Of a stretch of 64,000 bases of DNA, positions 10,131 through 21,998 are shown in pieces (position 1 is the first letter of the stretch; the number at the start of each line of letters is the position of its first letter). The notes beneath the pieces are model-generated. The model saw only the letters and a list, made by a program, of their open reading frames with translations, was not told the DNA's origin and ran no database searches. The position numbers were made by a program, and so were the translations under genes. The DNA is taken from contig OZ017766.1 of assembly GCA_963969345.1 (NCBI GenBank), positions 1,178,001 through 1,242,000 on the forward strand, written 5' to 3'. The stretch comes from Turbatrix aceti. Its lineage: Eukaryota > Nematoda > Chromadorea > Rhabditida > Panagrolaimidae.

Positions 10131-13100
10131 GGCGAGGTGGTAGGCAGGAGAGAGGGGTACAAGAGATCAAAATTACTGAAACGCATATTTTAAAATTATT
10201 TTTGACAGTCTAAAAAAACGCACACGACAACGAAAAATATGTAACTTCGTTTTAAAACTTAACATTTTCAAGAATGATAATTGTTTAATAAAAAAAACAA
10301 TAAATTGTTAATTCATTTTTATGTAAAAATCATAGGAATGGTAGAAATACAAAATAAAGCGTGACAAATGTTCAAAACCCTCACATATGATCAATAATTT
10401 GTATCAGACCCAAATTAAAAAACAGAACGTAATCTTCACGTCACCCTTATCTCAGTCCCGATGCTTTAACATAGACACAAGACTTGCGTCGTCGTAAACA
10501 CATCACCACCAATACCGGGTATATATCCCCTCTTCTCTCTTTCGACCGTGGTGGATGCAGAAAAAAGCAGAGAAGGGCACCCAACATGTTTCTCTATGAC
10601 GAATGATGATGACGGTGCTGAACGGCAATAGACCAGATGACTTATGCGTGTGCTTGTTTTCAAATAAATCCAGCGAAAGTGGTGTGGACGATGGTCACTC
10701 TACGCCTGTGGAAATCCAGTTGATGATTGCCAGTCAGTCATCATCGCAGCACAAACCGGTTCATCCAGTAGTACGAGGACTGGAGGAGGTTTGCGTGTGG
10801 ATAGGGATAGCGCGATCGTGGAGCGCAATCTCGCAACTCCGAGTGAAAGTTCTCCTCTTCTGTCATTTCTTTCCCTTTAGATGCATAAACAAAAAAATGA
10901 CAACCTGAAGATTTCAGGATTTCTCTTTCGCTTTTTTATTCGCATTGGCGCAGAATTCTGGTTACGTGAAAGTGAACTGGTCACTCGTGGCAAGCTCGAA
11001 AAGCGAAAACCCCCCTACGCATGGAACAACACTCCCCCTGGCAGCATTGCATCTATCCAGGGGATCCGTCCATGTATGCACACATCCTCTCCCCATGGAT
11101 AAAATGCCAAATCGCCACGAAGAAGAGATAAAAGTTGACCGGTTTGTTTTAGGCTTACGCAGGGCTGCTAATTAAGGGTAACAACAAACACGCATATTTT
11201 ATGGTACGTCTGCACAAAAAACGGCACACCAGCACGCCATCACCGGTCGGCTGCAAACCGTGTACCTCTCCACGAACCATCACATCTTCCATGCCATCGG
11301 CGCCACCTTCTCAGAAACAATGGCATCAAAAAAAGTAAAGAGGCAATTTTTTTGCGGTCAAAAAATCAGGGCACGCGAACCAAAAAAATGTGCCATCCCA
11401 GCAGGTTTTTTGCCCTTGTTGTCTGACCAAAAAGGGGGCACATCTTTTGTTACGACAGGTGGTGGTGGTGGTGGTAGGAGAAGAAAACCGGATAAAAAAC
11501 AGCGGCTCCCTTGTTGCTCGCCGAGTGTCAAGTTCTTTCTTTCTTTTTTTCCGGTGGAATACACAGATTTGCTCTGCACGCGGAAGGAAAAATATTCTGA
11601 AGAATTATTTAGAAACCCGGACTTGACCTCGAAATCCAAAAATAGTAGACTGGAATCCAGAATGAATTCTGGTAGACCGGTTCAATTCAGTGCTTACTTA
11701 AGTTACAGCTTTGTGAGTTAAGTTTAATTAGTGAAAAACAAAAGATTTTTGACACCTTTAAAGAGACCTTCGACGGGATTCTAAACGTCTTGAACAACAC
11801 TTTAAAAAAAAACTCATTGGCAAAATCAGTTTTTAGTGAGTGCAACATGAGTATAATACCACTTTTTTAAGTTTACGTCAATTCCGTCACCACGAGCAAC
11901 TATGTATAATTTGATGTCAGAGAAGAACAATTTTTTTTAAACCAAAGAAATCCGGTTTGACAGGATACGGGAAAGCCGAACGAGCACGTTGACCAGAGAA
12001 AAGAACGGATCGACAAGTAAAGAGAGAGGGGACCTTGACTGAAAACGAAAACGAAAGTGATGGCTTCATTCCGTCGCTTTCAACGTGAAGGCAGTGAGAT
12101 TGCCTAAAATATCAAATTGAAAAAGCACAAAAAACTGTGGAAATCAGTTGCACGTGATTTTCGAGCCCTAAATAAAACCTCAACAATGCAAAGAAAATGC
12201 ACGCCTTCAACAAGTTGCCCGAAGCACACTCTCTACAAAAACAGGTTGGTCGAGCTGTGACGAGATCCGGGATTTTTTTGCGTGTGCCTCTGGCGTAAGA
12301 CTCGATCCCGTCGTCATTGCGCTCCTTCCGTTGCGCAGCGCGATCGACACCAATCACCTAATCAAGCCAGAAAACAACAAACCGGTCTGAAGTCAGGCAA
12401 TTCATCCAGGCTGGCAGAGCCAAAGTAATCGGAAGGAGGACTGACTGCGCCACACCTGCGCTATTTAACGAGCCACTGCTGGCCGCCCTCGATGACCTCA
12501 CATCCGATCCTCTGGTTTTGGAGAGGACGCTGTCAGAGATGACAAATGACTGATCGACCCCTAAAAACATCCAAGAAGGCACTATGCAAGCAAGCAGACG
12601 TGGTCGCAGATGGTAGGTTGCCCTGAACCTAATTAGATCACAATTTATGAATAGTGAATTTTAGATCAATTTTGATGATTACAAATTCACTTTTTTTTTT
12701 TAAAACGTTTAAATCTGAAAATTATTCATTCACATGCAAAAGAATATTATCCATTCAATTTCACTTTTTTTGTTCATCGAAGCAAAGGCAATGGACTGGT
12801 CAGCAGTACCCCGTGACACTCGGGTAGTTATATTCACGCGTAACGCCATAGGCAGCCTTCAGAACGTTCTCTTTTTCTCTTGATGGTTCGTTCAATAACT
12901 CAAAAAATCCGGTTGATTACATGGTCAGTGGCAGTGAAACCGCCAAAATGATACGACGGGCGATGTCCCTTTCGTTTTTGGCGGAGTGGAAAAGCAGGGG
13001 GAGGCTGTTAACTAAAATCCACAAAAACTGTTTGTTACACCATTTTAGAATAAATTACACCAAAGTGAAAAAAAATTTATATTATTCTTTGACTAATTAA

Positions 13101-15282
13101 TAGGTGGTGCAAAATAATTTTACTAGTGCAAAGAATGCAAAACTCTGGAAAAAAATTATAATGAAATTAAACAAATTTCTATATAAAAAAAATTATTTTC
13201 ATTTTTATTAATACCACAATATTTATTATCAAAAAATCCAAAAAAACGTAAACGTCATTTTAGGATGAAAAAGTGAAATTAGCTCCTAAACCCTCATAAA
13301 AACGCAAATGAGATAGAAAACAGCGTTACGCATGAGAGTGCACGTATTGTACGTGTCCGGTTGATTCGGACCGCGGAGTGATTATCCCGTGAACACCTCG
13401 GTGCTCCGTTGGCAGGCCCGTACCATATGATCCATGAACGCACGCAGACTCACTCAGAGGAGTTCCTAAAGCCGGCACCCTCCCCTCCCCAATCCTGCCC
13501 GCGCCGGCTGACTGACCACTACGCCCTTACCACGGTCGCCTGCCTGCTCCGAAGCGATGACCGTGCAAAGCCCTTGTGGCGCGCTGGTATTCACTTTTCC
13601 TTTCGTGCAACGAGGGAGAGTGAAAGAGAAATCAGAAGCCGATCCACAACCAGCCAGCCAGCCGGCCGACCACTTTTGGTGCTACCCCCTGCAGCATGCG
13701 CCGCTTCGGTGACAGTGACACAGTTTTTGACCACAATTATGATATCGTTCAACTTTTGCTTTTTTTGCACCACAGCGCGCCAGTCGTCATTCAATTGAAA
13801 TTTGAAAGTTAAATTGAAAGTGAGGAATTCGATTCTACCATAAATCAGGGTATTGTTTCATAACAAAAATCGGGAGAAAAGCACTACTGAAACTTGGTTT
13901 TCGATAGCTACAAATTTTCAAAGTATCACAATATTACCCTAAAAAATACGAAAAAAAATCCGCATGTCGCTTGCACCTTGTTGAAATTAACAGGTACCGT
14001 GAAAACCAAGGAAAAAATATTGAAATTGAAAATGTGAATGTTCTTAATAAAATGAATGGTAATTGTACACACAAAAAAATGAACAAAGCAAATGTAAAAC
14101 AATTCATATCTAAAAATTTACTTCTTACCAAACTTGAATATCCATCCGACAAGAAACACAATTTTGGAACTCACATGTTTTTCAATATTTTAAAAGGACA
14201 CGTTGGCAACAATCTGTTTTTGTAATATTTATGTTTGTAATGGAAAGTAACAAAAGTTCTTTTGATAAAAATATTTACATTTACATTTACATTTATTACT
14301 CTTACTTGTGCTTAATTACTCATCACAAAAATTAGAGAAATAGTGAAGAGTATCGGGATTGCGATAAAAATATTCTTAGCACTCAAAAAAATTGGTACAT
14401 GTCAAAGAAAACAAAAATCAAAAAAAGTGAAAGTTAGAATTGAGCGAAAAGGGCAGGGCAGGCGAACACCACCGCCTCCGTCGTCACCGCCACACCGCCC
14501 GCCCGGTCTCTCCTCCTGAAAAACCAGGTCAAACGCCGTCGGCGTCGGCAACCGAAACGCAGCCTTGTAGAAACAAACGCGAAGGAACTCGTTGTTGCGC
14601 GCACCACACGTGCGCTAGCTACAATGACTGTCTGTCGGCCATCTGGATTCCCCTTTTTTTCTGAATTCGTCAGAATTGTTTGAAAAAGAGAAGAGAGCCC
14701 CAGACAGGCCGAGAAACGAGATAAATTAAATCACACCTACGGCTCTCCTCTCTTCTGCGCGGCTCAACAAAAGTGAAAGTTGTCGACCGTCGCGGGGATC
14801 CTCCCGTTGTAGTCAGTTAGGCTGGCAGACAGAAAAAAAGAAAATCAGGACAACCGTCGTCTGATGGTTGTGTCTACCCGTTTGAGCGGGCGTTCCAGTT
14901 CGAGGTACGCTGTACATGACCCTATATCCTCTGCATCACGATGCGTAGTGCACAGACAAGAGATTGCAGAGAGTTATGATGTACCGTTAACCTCAAAAAA
15001 CTGAAACCCGCCGTCAAGAAGATACAGAACCATAAAAGTACATTTTATTATTTTTGAAATAATTTAAAATTTTTTTTGTGATTCAAAAAATTACTACTAT
15101 TCTTTATGAAAAATTATGAAAAATTATTGTGCAAAATTGAAAATAAAATTTACCCGAATTTTAAAGTCAATAATTTTATCTGGCGATTGTAAACGAGACT
15201 ATGTTTCCAAGAAAGAAAAGAAAGCGACTGACGCCATAACCGAAAAGCAAGTCATAATAATACCCCACCTTCACTGGGCAAA

Positions 15283-15353
15283 CTTTTGTAGATGATGTCA
15301 AAGGCTTTCATCTACAAAAGCTTTGAGTGATGACTTTGACTCAAAGCGCTTTT
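15283..15353. repeat. Double hairpin
   Basis: CTTTTGTAGATGA (15283-15295) pairs perfectly with 15308-15320 across a 12 nt loop. It is directly followed by a second inverted pair, AAAAGCTTTGAGT against ACTCAAAGCGCTTTT (15317-15353), with a 2 nt bulge. The two stems share the AAAAG step, so only one can form fully at a time. The function is unknown. Confidence 0.5.
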
Positions 15354-16104
15354 GAGATGTGAAAAGATGTTTGGCGGCGGCGTCGGGGTGGCCAAGTCGA
15401 AAACAACCTCGACCTCCGGGAGGGCGGCTGGCAGCAGCACCACCCAGCAGCAGCTTTCGTGACAGTTGAGGCGGTAAACAACAATCGGGTCGTCGGCGCC
15501 GAACTGTTTGTCATCAAGGCCGAGAAAGTATAGAGCGTGGTGGGGGGCCACAACCCGAAAACAACCCCCCCCCCCGGTCTGTGCAAGCTGGCCGGTCGGT
15601 CAGTGTGCTTCGACATGTTTTTCGTGTTTTGCCCTTTAACCCGACGAAAAGACGATAGAGACAGACGCAGGATAAAAATAGTCACGGTGACCCCCTAACA
15701 GACGCAGGGACCGATGATTCAACAAGTTGTACTGGAATGTCAAATGCCAAAAAATGCCAATATTAGGCCGTAAACAGCATGCAAAAAATGATAACACCTG
15801 TTGCGTGACTTTTGTTTATTTTTAATTAAATAATACTAATCGGATGGATAAAATGCTGTCATGGCACAGGTACCTGATTCAGAAATTACGTCATTGCGAA
15901 ATCGGGAAATTTTTCTCTCTTGTTGTCGGTCGTCATTGCAAGATTAATGATGCCATTTTGAAAAAAAAATTGCCGTTGTTTTGATGAACGAAAGCTTGAC
16001 TTTACATTTTATTATAAATTTATTTTTCGTATTTTGCTCTGTTTTTTGCCTATTTGTGTTGTTTTTGAACGTTTTTCCGCGTTTAACGCTAAATTTTGCT
16101 CATT

Positions 16105-16230
16105 GTCGAGGGCGGAATCTGTCGGGGGCGATGGTTTTACTCCCCGACGGGGGTCACAAATGGTCGGGGCGGGGGTCGGGGGGCCACCCCCGCGGTGATC
16201 CTCGCGGGGGCGGGGGGGGGGTTCGAACCC
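16105..16230 (+). repeat. G-rich tract with quadruplex potential
   Basis: An isolated island of repeated GGGGG words (TCGGGGGC, GCGGGGGTCGGGGGG and a final G run before TTCGAACCC) lies in otherwise AT-rich DNA. Several arrangements of four G runs could form a quadruplex on this strand. The GGTTCGAACC at its end resembles a tRNA B box, but no tRNA cloverleaf or A box precedes it. Confidence 0.45.
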
Positions 16231-18026
16231 TAAGCTACGTTTACATTCGCTACGACTTTTGTAAATGAAAAAAGCTTGATTGTAACAGTATTTCGGAGCC
16301 AAATCAGTACGCATCAAAAAATTGCTATATTTTTTTTTCATTCATAATGTTTTTTGTGTTTTTTTGCAACCAAAAATCCAGAATTTTGATAGTTTTAGTT
16401 CAGATCCAAAAAAGAAAATACCGTTGTGTGAAACTTTTTTCATCATAACATAAAAACTTCCTTTTGTTTTTTTCAAAATGCATATGTTATTGTTTTTAGA
16501 GCCACTTGGCAAAAACATCACTGCAAATAGTTTTGCTGAACTCTGCATATTTGTCTCTGATATTCTTTTCCAGGCGTTTCAATGCTTACTTACCTCCGCC
16601 TACACAACTTTAGCATCCAAATACTTTTTTTACAAAATAAGGCGCTTACACAGGCGGTAGGTAAGGATGGAAAAGTTCCCCAAAAGGGTCAACCAGTTCT
16701 TACTTACATTAGTTCTGGTTCATTTATTGACTAATCAAACTTTATCCATCGACTGCCTGGCAGTTTGATTTTATTTTTTTATGCTGACATGAGCTGAAAC
16801 ATATTTTTTGTTCATAAAAAAATTAATTTTTTTATGAAGCTTTTGGGTGCGGGAAAAACAATGTTTTGCAACGTTCTTTTTTTCCTCAAGCCACTTAATT
16901 TTATCATTAGCACCGGGGAAAGGGCCAAGCGTGGGGTGACTTTTGTAACCTTTGTCTCCGAGCCTCCCCCTCGGCAGCCAGCCTTCTTTCTTGCCTCCAA
17001 TTCCTCCTTCCTCCTACCTAATGTAACACTTTTGTTTGTAATTGTTTGCACAGTCTCTTTCTTTTCTGCTATGCGCTGCGTCAAAGGGGGAGGGGAAAGG
17101 TAAAAAAATTACCGCTTTCTTCCTGTGAGCCGTCAAACAGACTTGTGTGCAAATCACGCTTGCAATTGGGATATTTTTTAGGGTTCTATAGTTTTGTCGC
17201 CTCCAGTGTACTTACGCTTCGTTTGCTATAAAACTGGAGGTTTAGGTTCAACGATATTGCAACATACACATAATGTTGTCTTTTTTGTTATTTGGATAGC
17301 AAATTAGGAGATTATTAGCGATTTAAACTGGTATTTTAGACACGAGGATTTAATAGTCAGCATTTCAGCACAATTTTTAGAAGTATAAATTTATCAGAAA
17401 TTTTTTGTCTGAAAAATTGGAAATTCTTTTAAGAAGTGAAAAGTTGAACAGATTAGGTAATTGTTTAAATCCTGTTTTTTTCCTTATATAAATATTCAGA
17501 ACTGTCAGAACTGCGAAACCACTGACGATCAACACGATCTCTCTTACTTTGTGGGATAAATGTCTCTTCTCGCTTAAAGCGCCGACCAGCTCACAAGTGA
17601 CAATGCGACGAGATTTCTGTCGCCCAAACAAGCATTTGGACGTTTCTCTCCTTTCTGGTCCCTCTCTCTCACACTTTCTCAAGCAAAGTCGCGTTCTTGC
17701 CTACTTCAAACTTTGACATGAGCATTTTTCCATCCGTTCTGTAGGTTCAGTCATGTCGTGAACAAAAAATCATTCTAAGCCACTTAGGGGGAATTACGAC
17801 AAGGATAGGTCCTGAGTGACTTATGTTAGACCGACAGGGAGGCCCTAGAAGCGCGGGAAAACTGACCAACTCGGAACAAGCGCGAATTAGAGTGGCAAAA
17901 GTTTATTGCGGTTTTTTAAATGAAACTGGATTTTTTGGAACTTTCTCAGATTTATCAAATGAAATTTTAATTACATAGAGCACCCTACTGATGTTTTTGA
18001 AAAGTCGATTAACCCCATCGACTAAC

Positions 18027-18089
18027 CGGAATGTACAAGCGTCATCGTAGGAACATTGTATCCCTACGATGGCGCTTGCACTATCCGGC
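18027..18089 (+). ncRNA. miRNA-precursor-like hairpin
   Basis: Arms 18027-18052 and 18064-18089 are 26 nt each, separated by an 11 nt loop. By eye 22 Watson-Crick pairs, one G-U pair and three mismatches form, two of them adjacent. Pairing can resume further out through ACCCCAT/ATGGGGT (about 18012 and 18115). Length, loop and interior mismatches fit an animal pre-miRNA better than a perfect MITE palindrome. Either arm could give a product of about 22 nt. Expression cannot be judged from sequence, and a small foldback transposon is the main alternative. Confidence 0.4.
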
Positions 18090-18741
18090 TGATCGCAACG
18101 TCCTACTATGTCTATGGGGTCTACGCCAACATCACCGGTCCTGAAAAGCAAGCATTCAGCCTCCATCGTGTATGCTTGCGCACTCGCGCGCGTGTTTGCT
18201 TAAGCGTTCCGCCGCCCGCCGTAGTCGATGACGACTGATCCTGACGAGACTGTCAGCAGCACTGTGTCACACCAGCAGCCGAACATTCCACGCTGTTGTT
18301 GTTGGGACAGTCTTATTCCTGGGGTAGAGGGGGCTGCCCTCCGCCCTCTCTTCTTTTTCTCTCCTCAATCGCTCGTTAAGTAAGCTTCTCTCCGCGGCGG
18401 ACTGGTGAGGGCTGTTGGAAACTTTTTTCCAAATATTTGCTGCAGGTTACATTTTTTAAGCTTTTCATGTTTGTACTTATTTTTTAGGCGCAGTTATAAT
18501 TTTGGTAACAAAACAATGTTTTTAAAATTACCGTTTTTTTTAAATTTGCGACAAAATGCGTTCAAAAAGTTCCGCGCGTTCTAGCGTGCTACTGAAGTTG
18601 TCAAGCAAATCCCAATAATTGATCCGAGCGTTCAAGACCCGCATATCCCACCACGCTACCTTGATGACCTTTTCGCACTGTTCTCGGCGAAGAAGTCCCT
18701 TTCGTTGCAGGAAAAATCCATCTTCTCCTCCGACAACCAGA

Positions 18742-19044
18742 ATGATGGAACCGTGCTTTCGATGCAAGCGGCCGACCTACTTCAACGACAAGATCGGCCC
18801 CCTGAAAGACGGCGTCCTGTTCCACAAGGGTTGCTTCAAGTGCTGGATTTGTGGCACGCGACTCTCACTCAAAACGTACCATAACAATCGCAACGATACT
18901 CAGGACCTCGAGGTGTATTGCGCCGGACACGTTCCGACACCCGGTCCACACGATCCCATTCCACACCGATCCAACCTCCTTTTTAGTCCAAAAACCAAGG
19001 GCGACTATCCGCATAATCTGATGCGTCCGGCCGCTCCAAACTAA
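18742..19044 (+). CDS. Small single-LIM-domain protein
   Basis: One uninterrupted frame of 100 aa, starting at the first of two adjacent Mets. CGTTGCAG at 18703-18710 could be a trans-splice acceptor, leaving a 31 nt leader. Residues 5-67 form one LIM zinc-binding domain: CFRC, then HKGC, CWIC and a final CAGH, giving the C2HC plus C3H ligand set. The rest (GPHDPIPHRSNLLFSPKT..) is a short tail without a motif. LIM domains bind proteins, often in muscle or focal contacts. The LIM resembles the N-terminal LIM of the hillarin/LTD-1 type, but no transglutaminase-like domain follows, since a stop occurs after 100 residues. It may be a LIM-only protein or the last exon of a longer gene. Confidence 0.7.
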   Translation: MMEPCFRCKRPTYFNDKIGPLKDGVLFHKGCFKCWICGTRLSLKTYHNNRNDTQDLEVYCAGHVPTPGPHDPIPHRSNLLFSPKTKGDYPHNLMRPAAPN

Positions 19045-19490
19045 TTTGCCCTCTGCCTGGGCGTCCCATCATCCGGACACTCTCAGAAAACACGAATTTT
19101 GAAGAAGCACACAAACACACTCATGTCAATTTATCTGCCACATAAAATTTATTGCGTTTTGTGATGATTGTATAATTTTTTATTTTCATATTGTGAAATT
19201 TTTGTGCAAGCTCATACGTGCACAGCTTATGACATTTATTTGAACAACATAACAGAATAAAATTGAAACCTTAATTTTAGATGTCAGGAAAAGTTTCTGA
19301 TCATTTTGAAGAAAAAGTTGCTGTTTACAACAAAAAAGCATCGATATTACACTAAGTATGCGCCATTGGCATCGACAATTTTTTGCCATTTGGTTCACGG
19401 GCTGATCGCCGTGAGTCACATTCAATCAGCTCCAGAAGACGCTCAAATGCTTGTCTCGACTGTAGTACGGTCTGCAACTGCGCTCATGAG
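19045..19490. other. 3' flank of the LIM gene and repeat remains
   Basis: AATAAA occurs at about 19255, a possible poly(A) signal. From about 19335 the minus strand carries the mariner-like relic described separately. Nothing else was recognised. Confidence 0.4.
19335..19490 (-). pseudogene. Possible mariner transposase C-terminal relic
   Basis: On the minus strand, around 19390-19350, one frame reads KWQKIVDANGAYLV followed by a stop. This fits the usual end of mariner transposases (RWQKC-DA-G-YF). Upstream the frame is broken by a stop and shifts. The DDD catalytic triad is not visible. A hAT-like MITE (19491-19739) abuts it, so the relic was probably split. Identification rests on about 14 residues and needs a database search. 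Confidence 0.35.
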
Positions 19491-19739
19491 CAAGGCATAA
19501 AACCGGCCTAAAAATCAGGCCGCCGACCGGCTTGCGGCCGGCCTAAATTTTCAATTTTTTTTTGAAACAATCTAATATTATGGAAAAATATGTAATAATA
19601 AATTTCCCTGTGGTAAAAGACGAATGAAGCACAAAAACGTCAGAAAATCATGGAAAAAAAATCACGAATTTTTTCCGGCTTTCCCGGATTTTTCGGCCGG
19701 CCTTGAATCGAAAAGCCGGCCGGCCGGATTTTATGCCTG
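19491..19739. mobile_element. MITE with CAAGGCATAAAA termini (copy 1)
   Basis: Starts CAAGGCATAAAACCGGCC and ends GGCCGGATTTTATGCCTG, imperfect inverted termini (one base lost at the right). It is 249 bp and GC-palindromic near the ends (CCGGCCGG). Its reverse complement aligns along its length with the element at 52692-55080, and it preserves the un-inserted state of that copy's LTR insertion site. No clear 8 bp duplication was found here. Confidence 0.75.
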
Positions 19740-19987
19740 AGCCCGACCAAAAACGTGGATGCATCGCGAAAAGCGCGTGTATGCGCTGTCCACAGTGCCT
19801 GGGCAAAACAGCAGAGCATCCACGCAATCGCTGGCCGGGCATCCACGCTAAGTCTTGAAATCATCAAATCCAAAATTTTAAAATAGCCGGCAATAAAACC
19901 TGACCTAACCTGGATACGGTAGTCATGGACTAAAAATAAAAAGCGGCTCCGGTCAGGCTCGGATAAAGTCAGTTATACAAAAATTAG

Positions 19988-21953
19988 TTAATGAAGCACG
20001 TAAAGAAAGTAATGTAATTCCGCAAGGACGGCAGCATTTTTTGATACCGCAGAAAAATTCTGTCTAATCGCCAAGAAAACATATTTTCGTTCCGAGACGC
20101 GCCGAAGTGAGCTTTCAATATTTTTCATTTTTTCGTGGTTGCGTTCGCCTAAAATAAACATTCGTTGGGTGCGGCGCTTCACCATTCCGAAGATGTTCAT
20201 TCTTCTTTCTTTAAGAGGCAGTCCACGACAGGATTTAGGAACAAGGGGAGGACGAGGACAAGGCTTTTTTACACTATCAAATGTTTTGAGCCAGAATTGT
20301 TCCCCACCCCTAGGAAGGTCTAAAACCGCGATACACAGATTTTTAAAAAAATCGGAATCTGTAGTTTTGGCATCTGGAAGGTTTTGACACAAGTTGATGC
20401 CACGCGCTGTGTTCATGAGGAAACGAGCTGAAAATTTTTTTACAGGGGTTTTCATGAACTGGAAACACAATGTCGTTATCAGATTTTTTTTATCGTTACT
20501 GTAAGTGCCACTTTTAGGCTAAATTTTTAGGTTTTTTGGCTACCATACTTTTGTTTTTTTGTTGGGGAAAATGTGATATAGCCTATCTTTTTCCCCGTGT
20601 TTTGACGCGTCGAATGAGGTAAAACTCAGAATTTTCTGAATCGGGCTTCATTGCCATCCGCGGGCTTTTATGGTGCGCACTCGAGAAAACGCGCGCAAAA
20701 AACCGCTTTTTCTGTGCGAGTGACAAAAAAACTGCGTGCGCGCACGTAAAAGGAGTCATGTTCAAAAAAAGGCCCTGAAGCCAATTTTTGATTTTTATGC
20801 CTACGGTCACCTGAATAGGCTTTGGCATGTCCCAAATATCACTTTAAGCTAGTTGAGCTTTTTATCGGATAATTTTGCACAAAGTTACAGTGTTTGAAAG
20901 TTTCATGTTTTTTCAATGCCTGTGGCGGTGCCCAATATTGTCAGATAAAAACCCTGAAAATCTAGAATCAATCTTTGGGACATGCTTGAGTCGACCAAAT
21001 TGACCGCGAGCATAAAAAACAAAAATTGGCTTCAGGGCCTTTTTTTGAATCTGACTCCTTTTACGTGCGCGCACGCAGTTTTTTTGTCACTCGCAGCCAG
21101 GGTGGCGAAACTCCCATGGGAATTAGAAATAGGGGAATTATCCCATGGGATTCCCATGGGAGTCCCATGGGAGTCCCCGGGGGTATTTTTTGGTACGTTT
21201 AAAAAAGTACATGTTCATACAAAAAAGATATCCAAAAACACACTTATTTTATTAATGTATTAAAATTAACAATGAAAATAAAATCATTTACCTAATTTGA
21301 AAGAAAAAAGCACGCTCCTGCGTAAAATAACGGTGATATTTTAGGCGGGATCGCGCATTTTCAAAATTCCGTGGGGAATTATCCCGTGATAGATGGGAAT
21401 CCCGGGATAATTCCCGGGATATTTCCCATGGGACTCCCATGGGAATCCCCTCTTCGCCACCCTGCTCGCAGCGATATTGCGCACGTTTTCTCGAGTGCGC
21501 ACCATAAAAGCCCGCGGATGGCAATGAAGCCCGATTCAAAAAATTCTGAGTTTTACCTCATTCGACGCGTCAAAACACGGGAAACAAGATAGGCTATATC
21601 ACATTTTCCCCAACAAAAAAACAAAAGTATGGTAGCCAAAAAACCTAAAAATTTAGCCTAAAAGTGGCACTTACAGTAACGATAAAAAAAATCTGATAAC
21701 GACATTGTGTTCCCAGTTCATGAAAACCCCTGTAAAAAAATTTTCAGCTCTTTTCCTCATGAACACAGCGCGTGGCATCAACTTGTGTCAAAACCTTCCA
21801 GATGCCAAAACTACAGATTCCGATTTTTTTAAAAATCTGTGTATCGCGGTTTTAGACCTTCCTAGGGGTGAGGAACAATTCTGGCTCAAAACATTTGATA
21901 GTGTAAAAAAGCCTTGTCCTCGGTCCGAAATCCTGTCGTGGACTGCCTCTTAA
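19988..21953. repeat. Large palindromic element with an ORF in each arm
   Basis: About 620 bp at 20211-20838 recur inverted at 20968-21952, interrupted on the right by the MITE at 21098-21464. The central spacer is about 130 bp. In a 190 bp block I compared, the arms differ at about two positions, so the palindrome is young or kept by conversion. Each arm carries the same open frame pointing outward: 20470-19988 (160 aa, minus) and 21705-21953 (82 aa, plus), sharing KTPVKKFSA, NTARGINLCQNLPDAKTTD and EQFWLKTFDSVKK. I recognise no family. The structure suggests a foldback transposon or a head-to-head duplication. Confidence 0.65.
21090..21472. mobile_element. hAT-like MITE inside the palindrome
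   Basis: The element is 21098-21464 (367 bp) with termini CAGGGTGGCGAA and TTCGCCACCCTG. The target CTCGCAGC is duplicated exactly at 21090-21097 and 21465-21472. CAGGG ends with an 8 bp duplication are classic for hAT. The interior repeats the palindrome TCCCATGGGA many times. It interrupts only the right arm of the large palindrome, so it came later. Confidence 0.85.
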
Positions 21954-21998
21954 ATTTTACACTATCTTCCGGTATCAAGTTGGAGTGTGACACGAAGG

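Larger units (their letters stand above)
10131..18741. other. 8.6 kb gene-free region upstream of the bZIP gene
   Basis: No convincing coding exon was found. Open frames are short and lack motifs or partners. The content is AT-rich with homopolymer runs, a GGT microsatellite near 11460, a TTTACA tandem near 14274-14295, and the hairpins and G-rich tract listed separately. Because both flanking genes (bZIP to the left, LIM to the right) start from it, it may hold long-range control elements for a developmental regulator; this is inference. From about 18575 to 18738 three reading frames stay open just before the LIM gene, so an extra exon there is possible. Confidence 0.45.

Noticed and set aside
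10466..11721. Several overlapping 70-150 codon frames upstream of the bZIP gene
   Set aside because: They overlap on both strands, lack motifs and carry homopolymer-coded residues.
14270..14300. Short direct repeats as a CRISPR-like array
   Set aside because: This is a simple TTTACA microsatellite without spacers, in a eukaryotic genome.
16205..16232. tRNA-like B box GGTTCGAACC
   Set aside because: No A box or acceptor and anticodon stems precede it; upstream DNA is only G runs.
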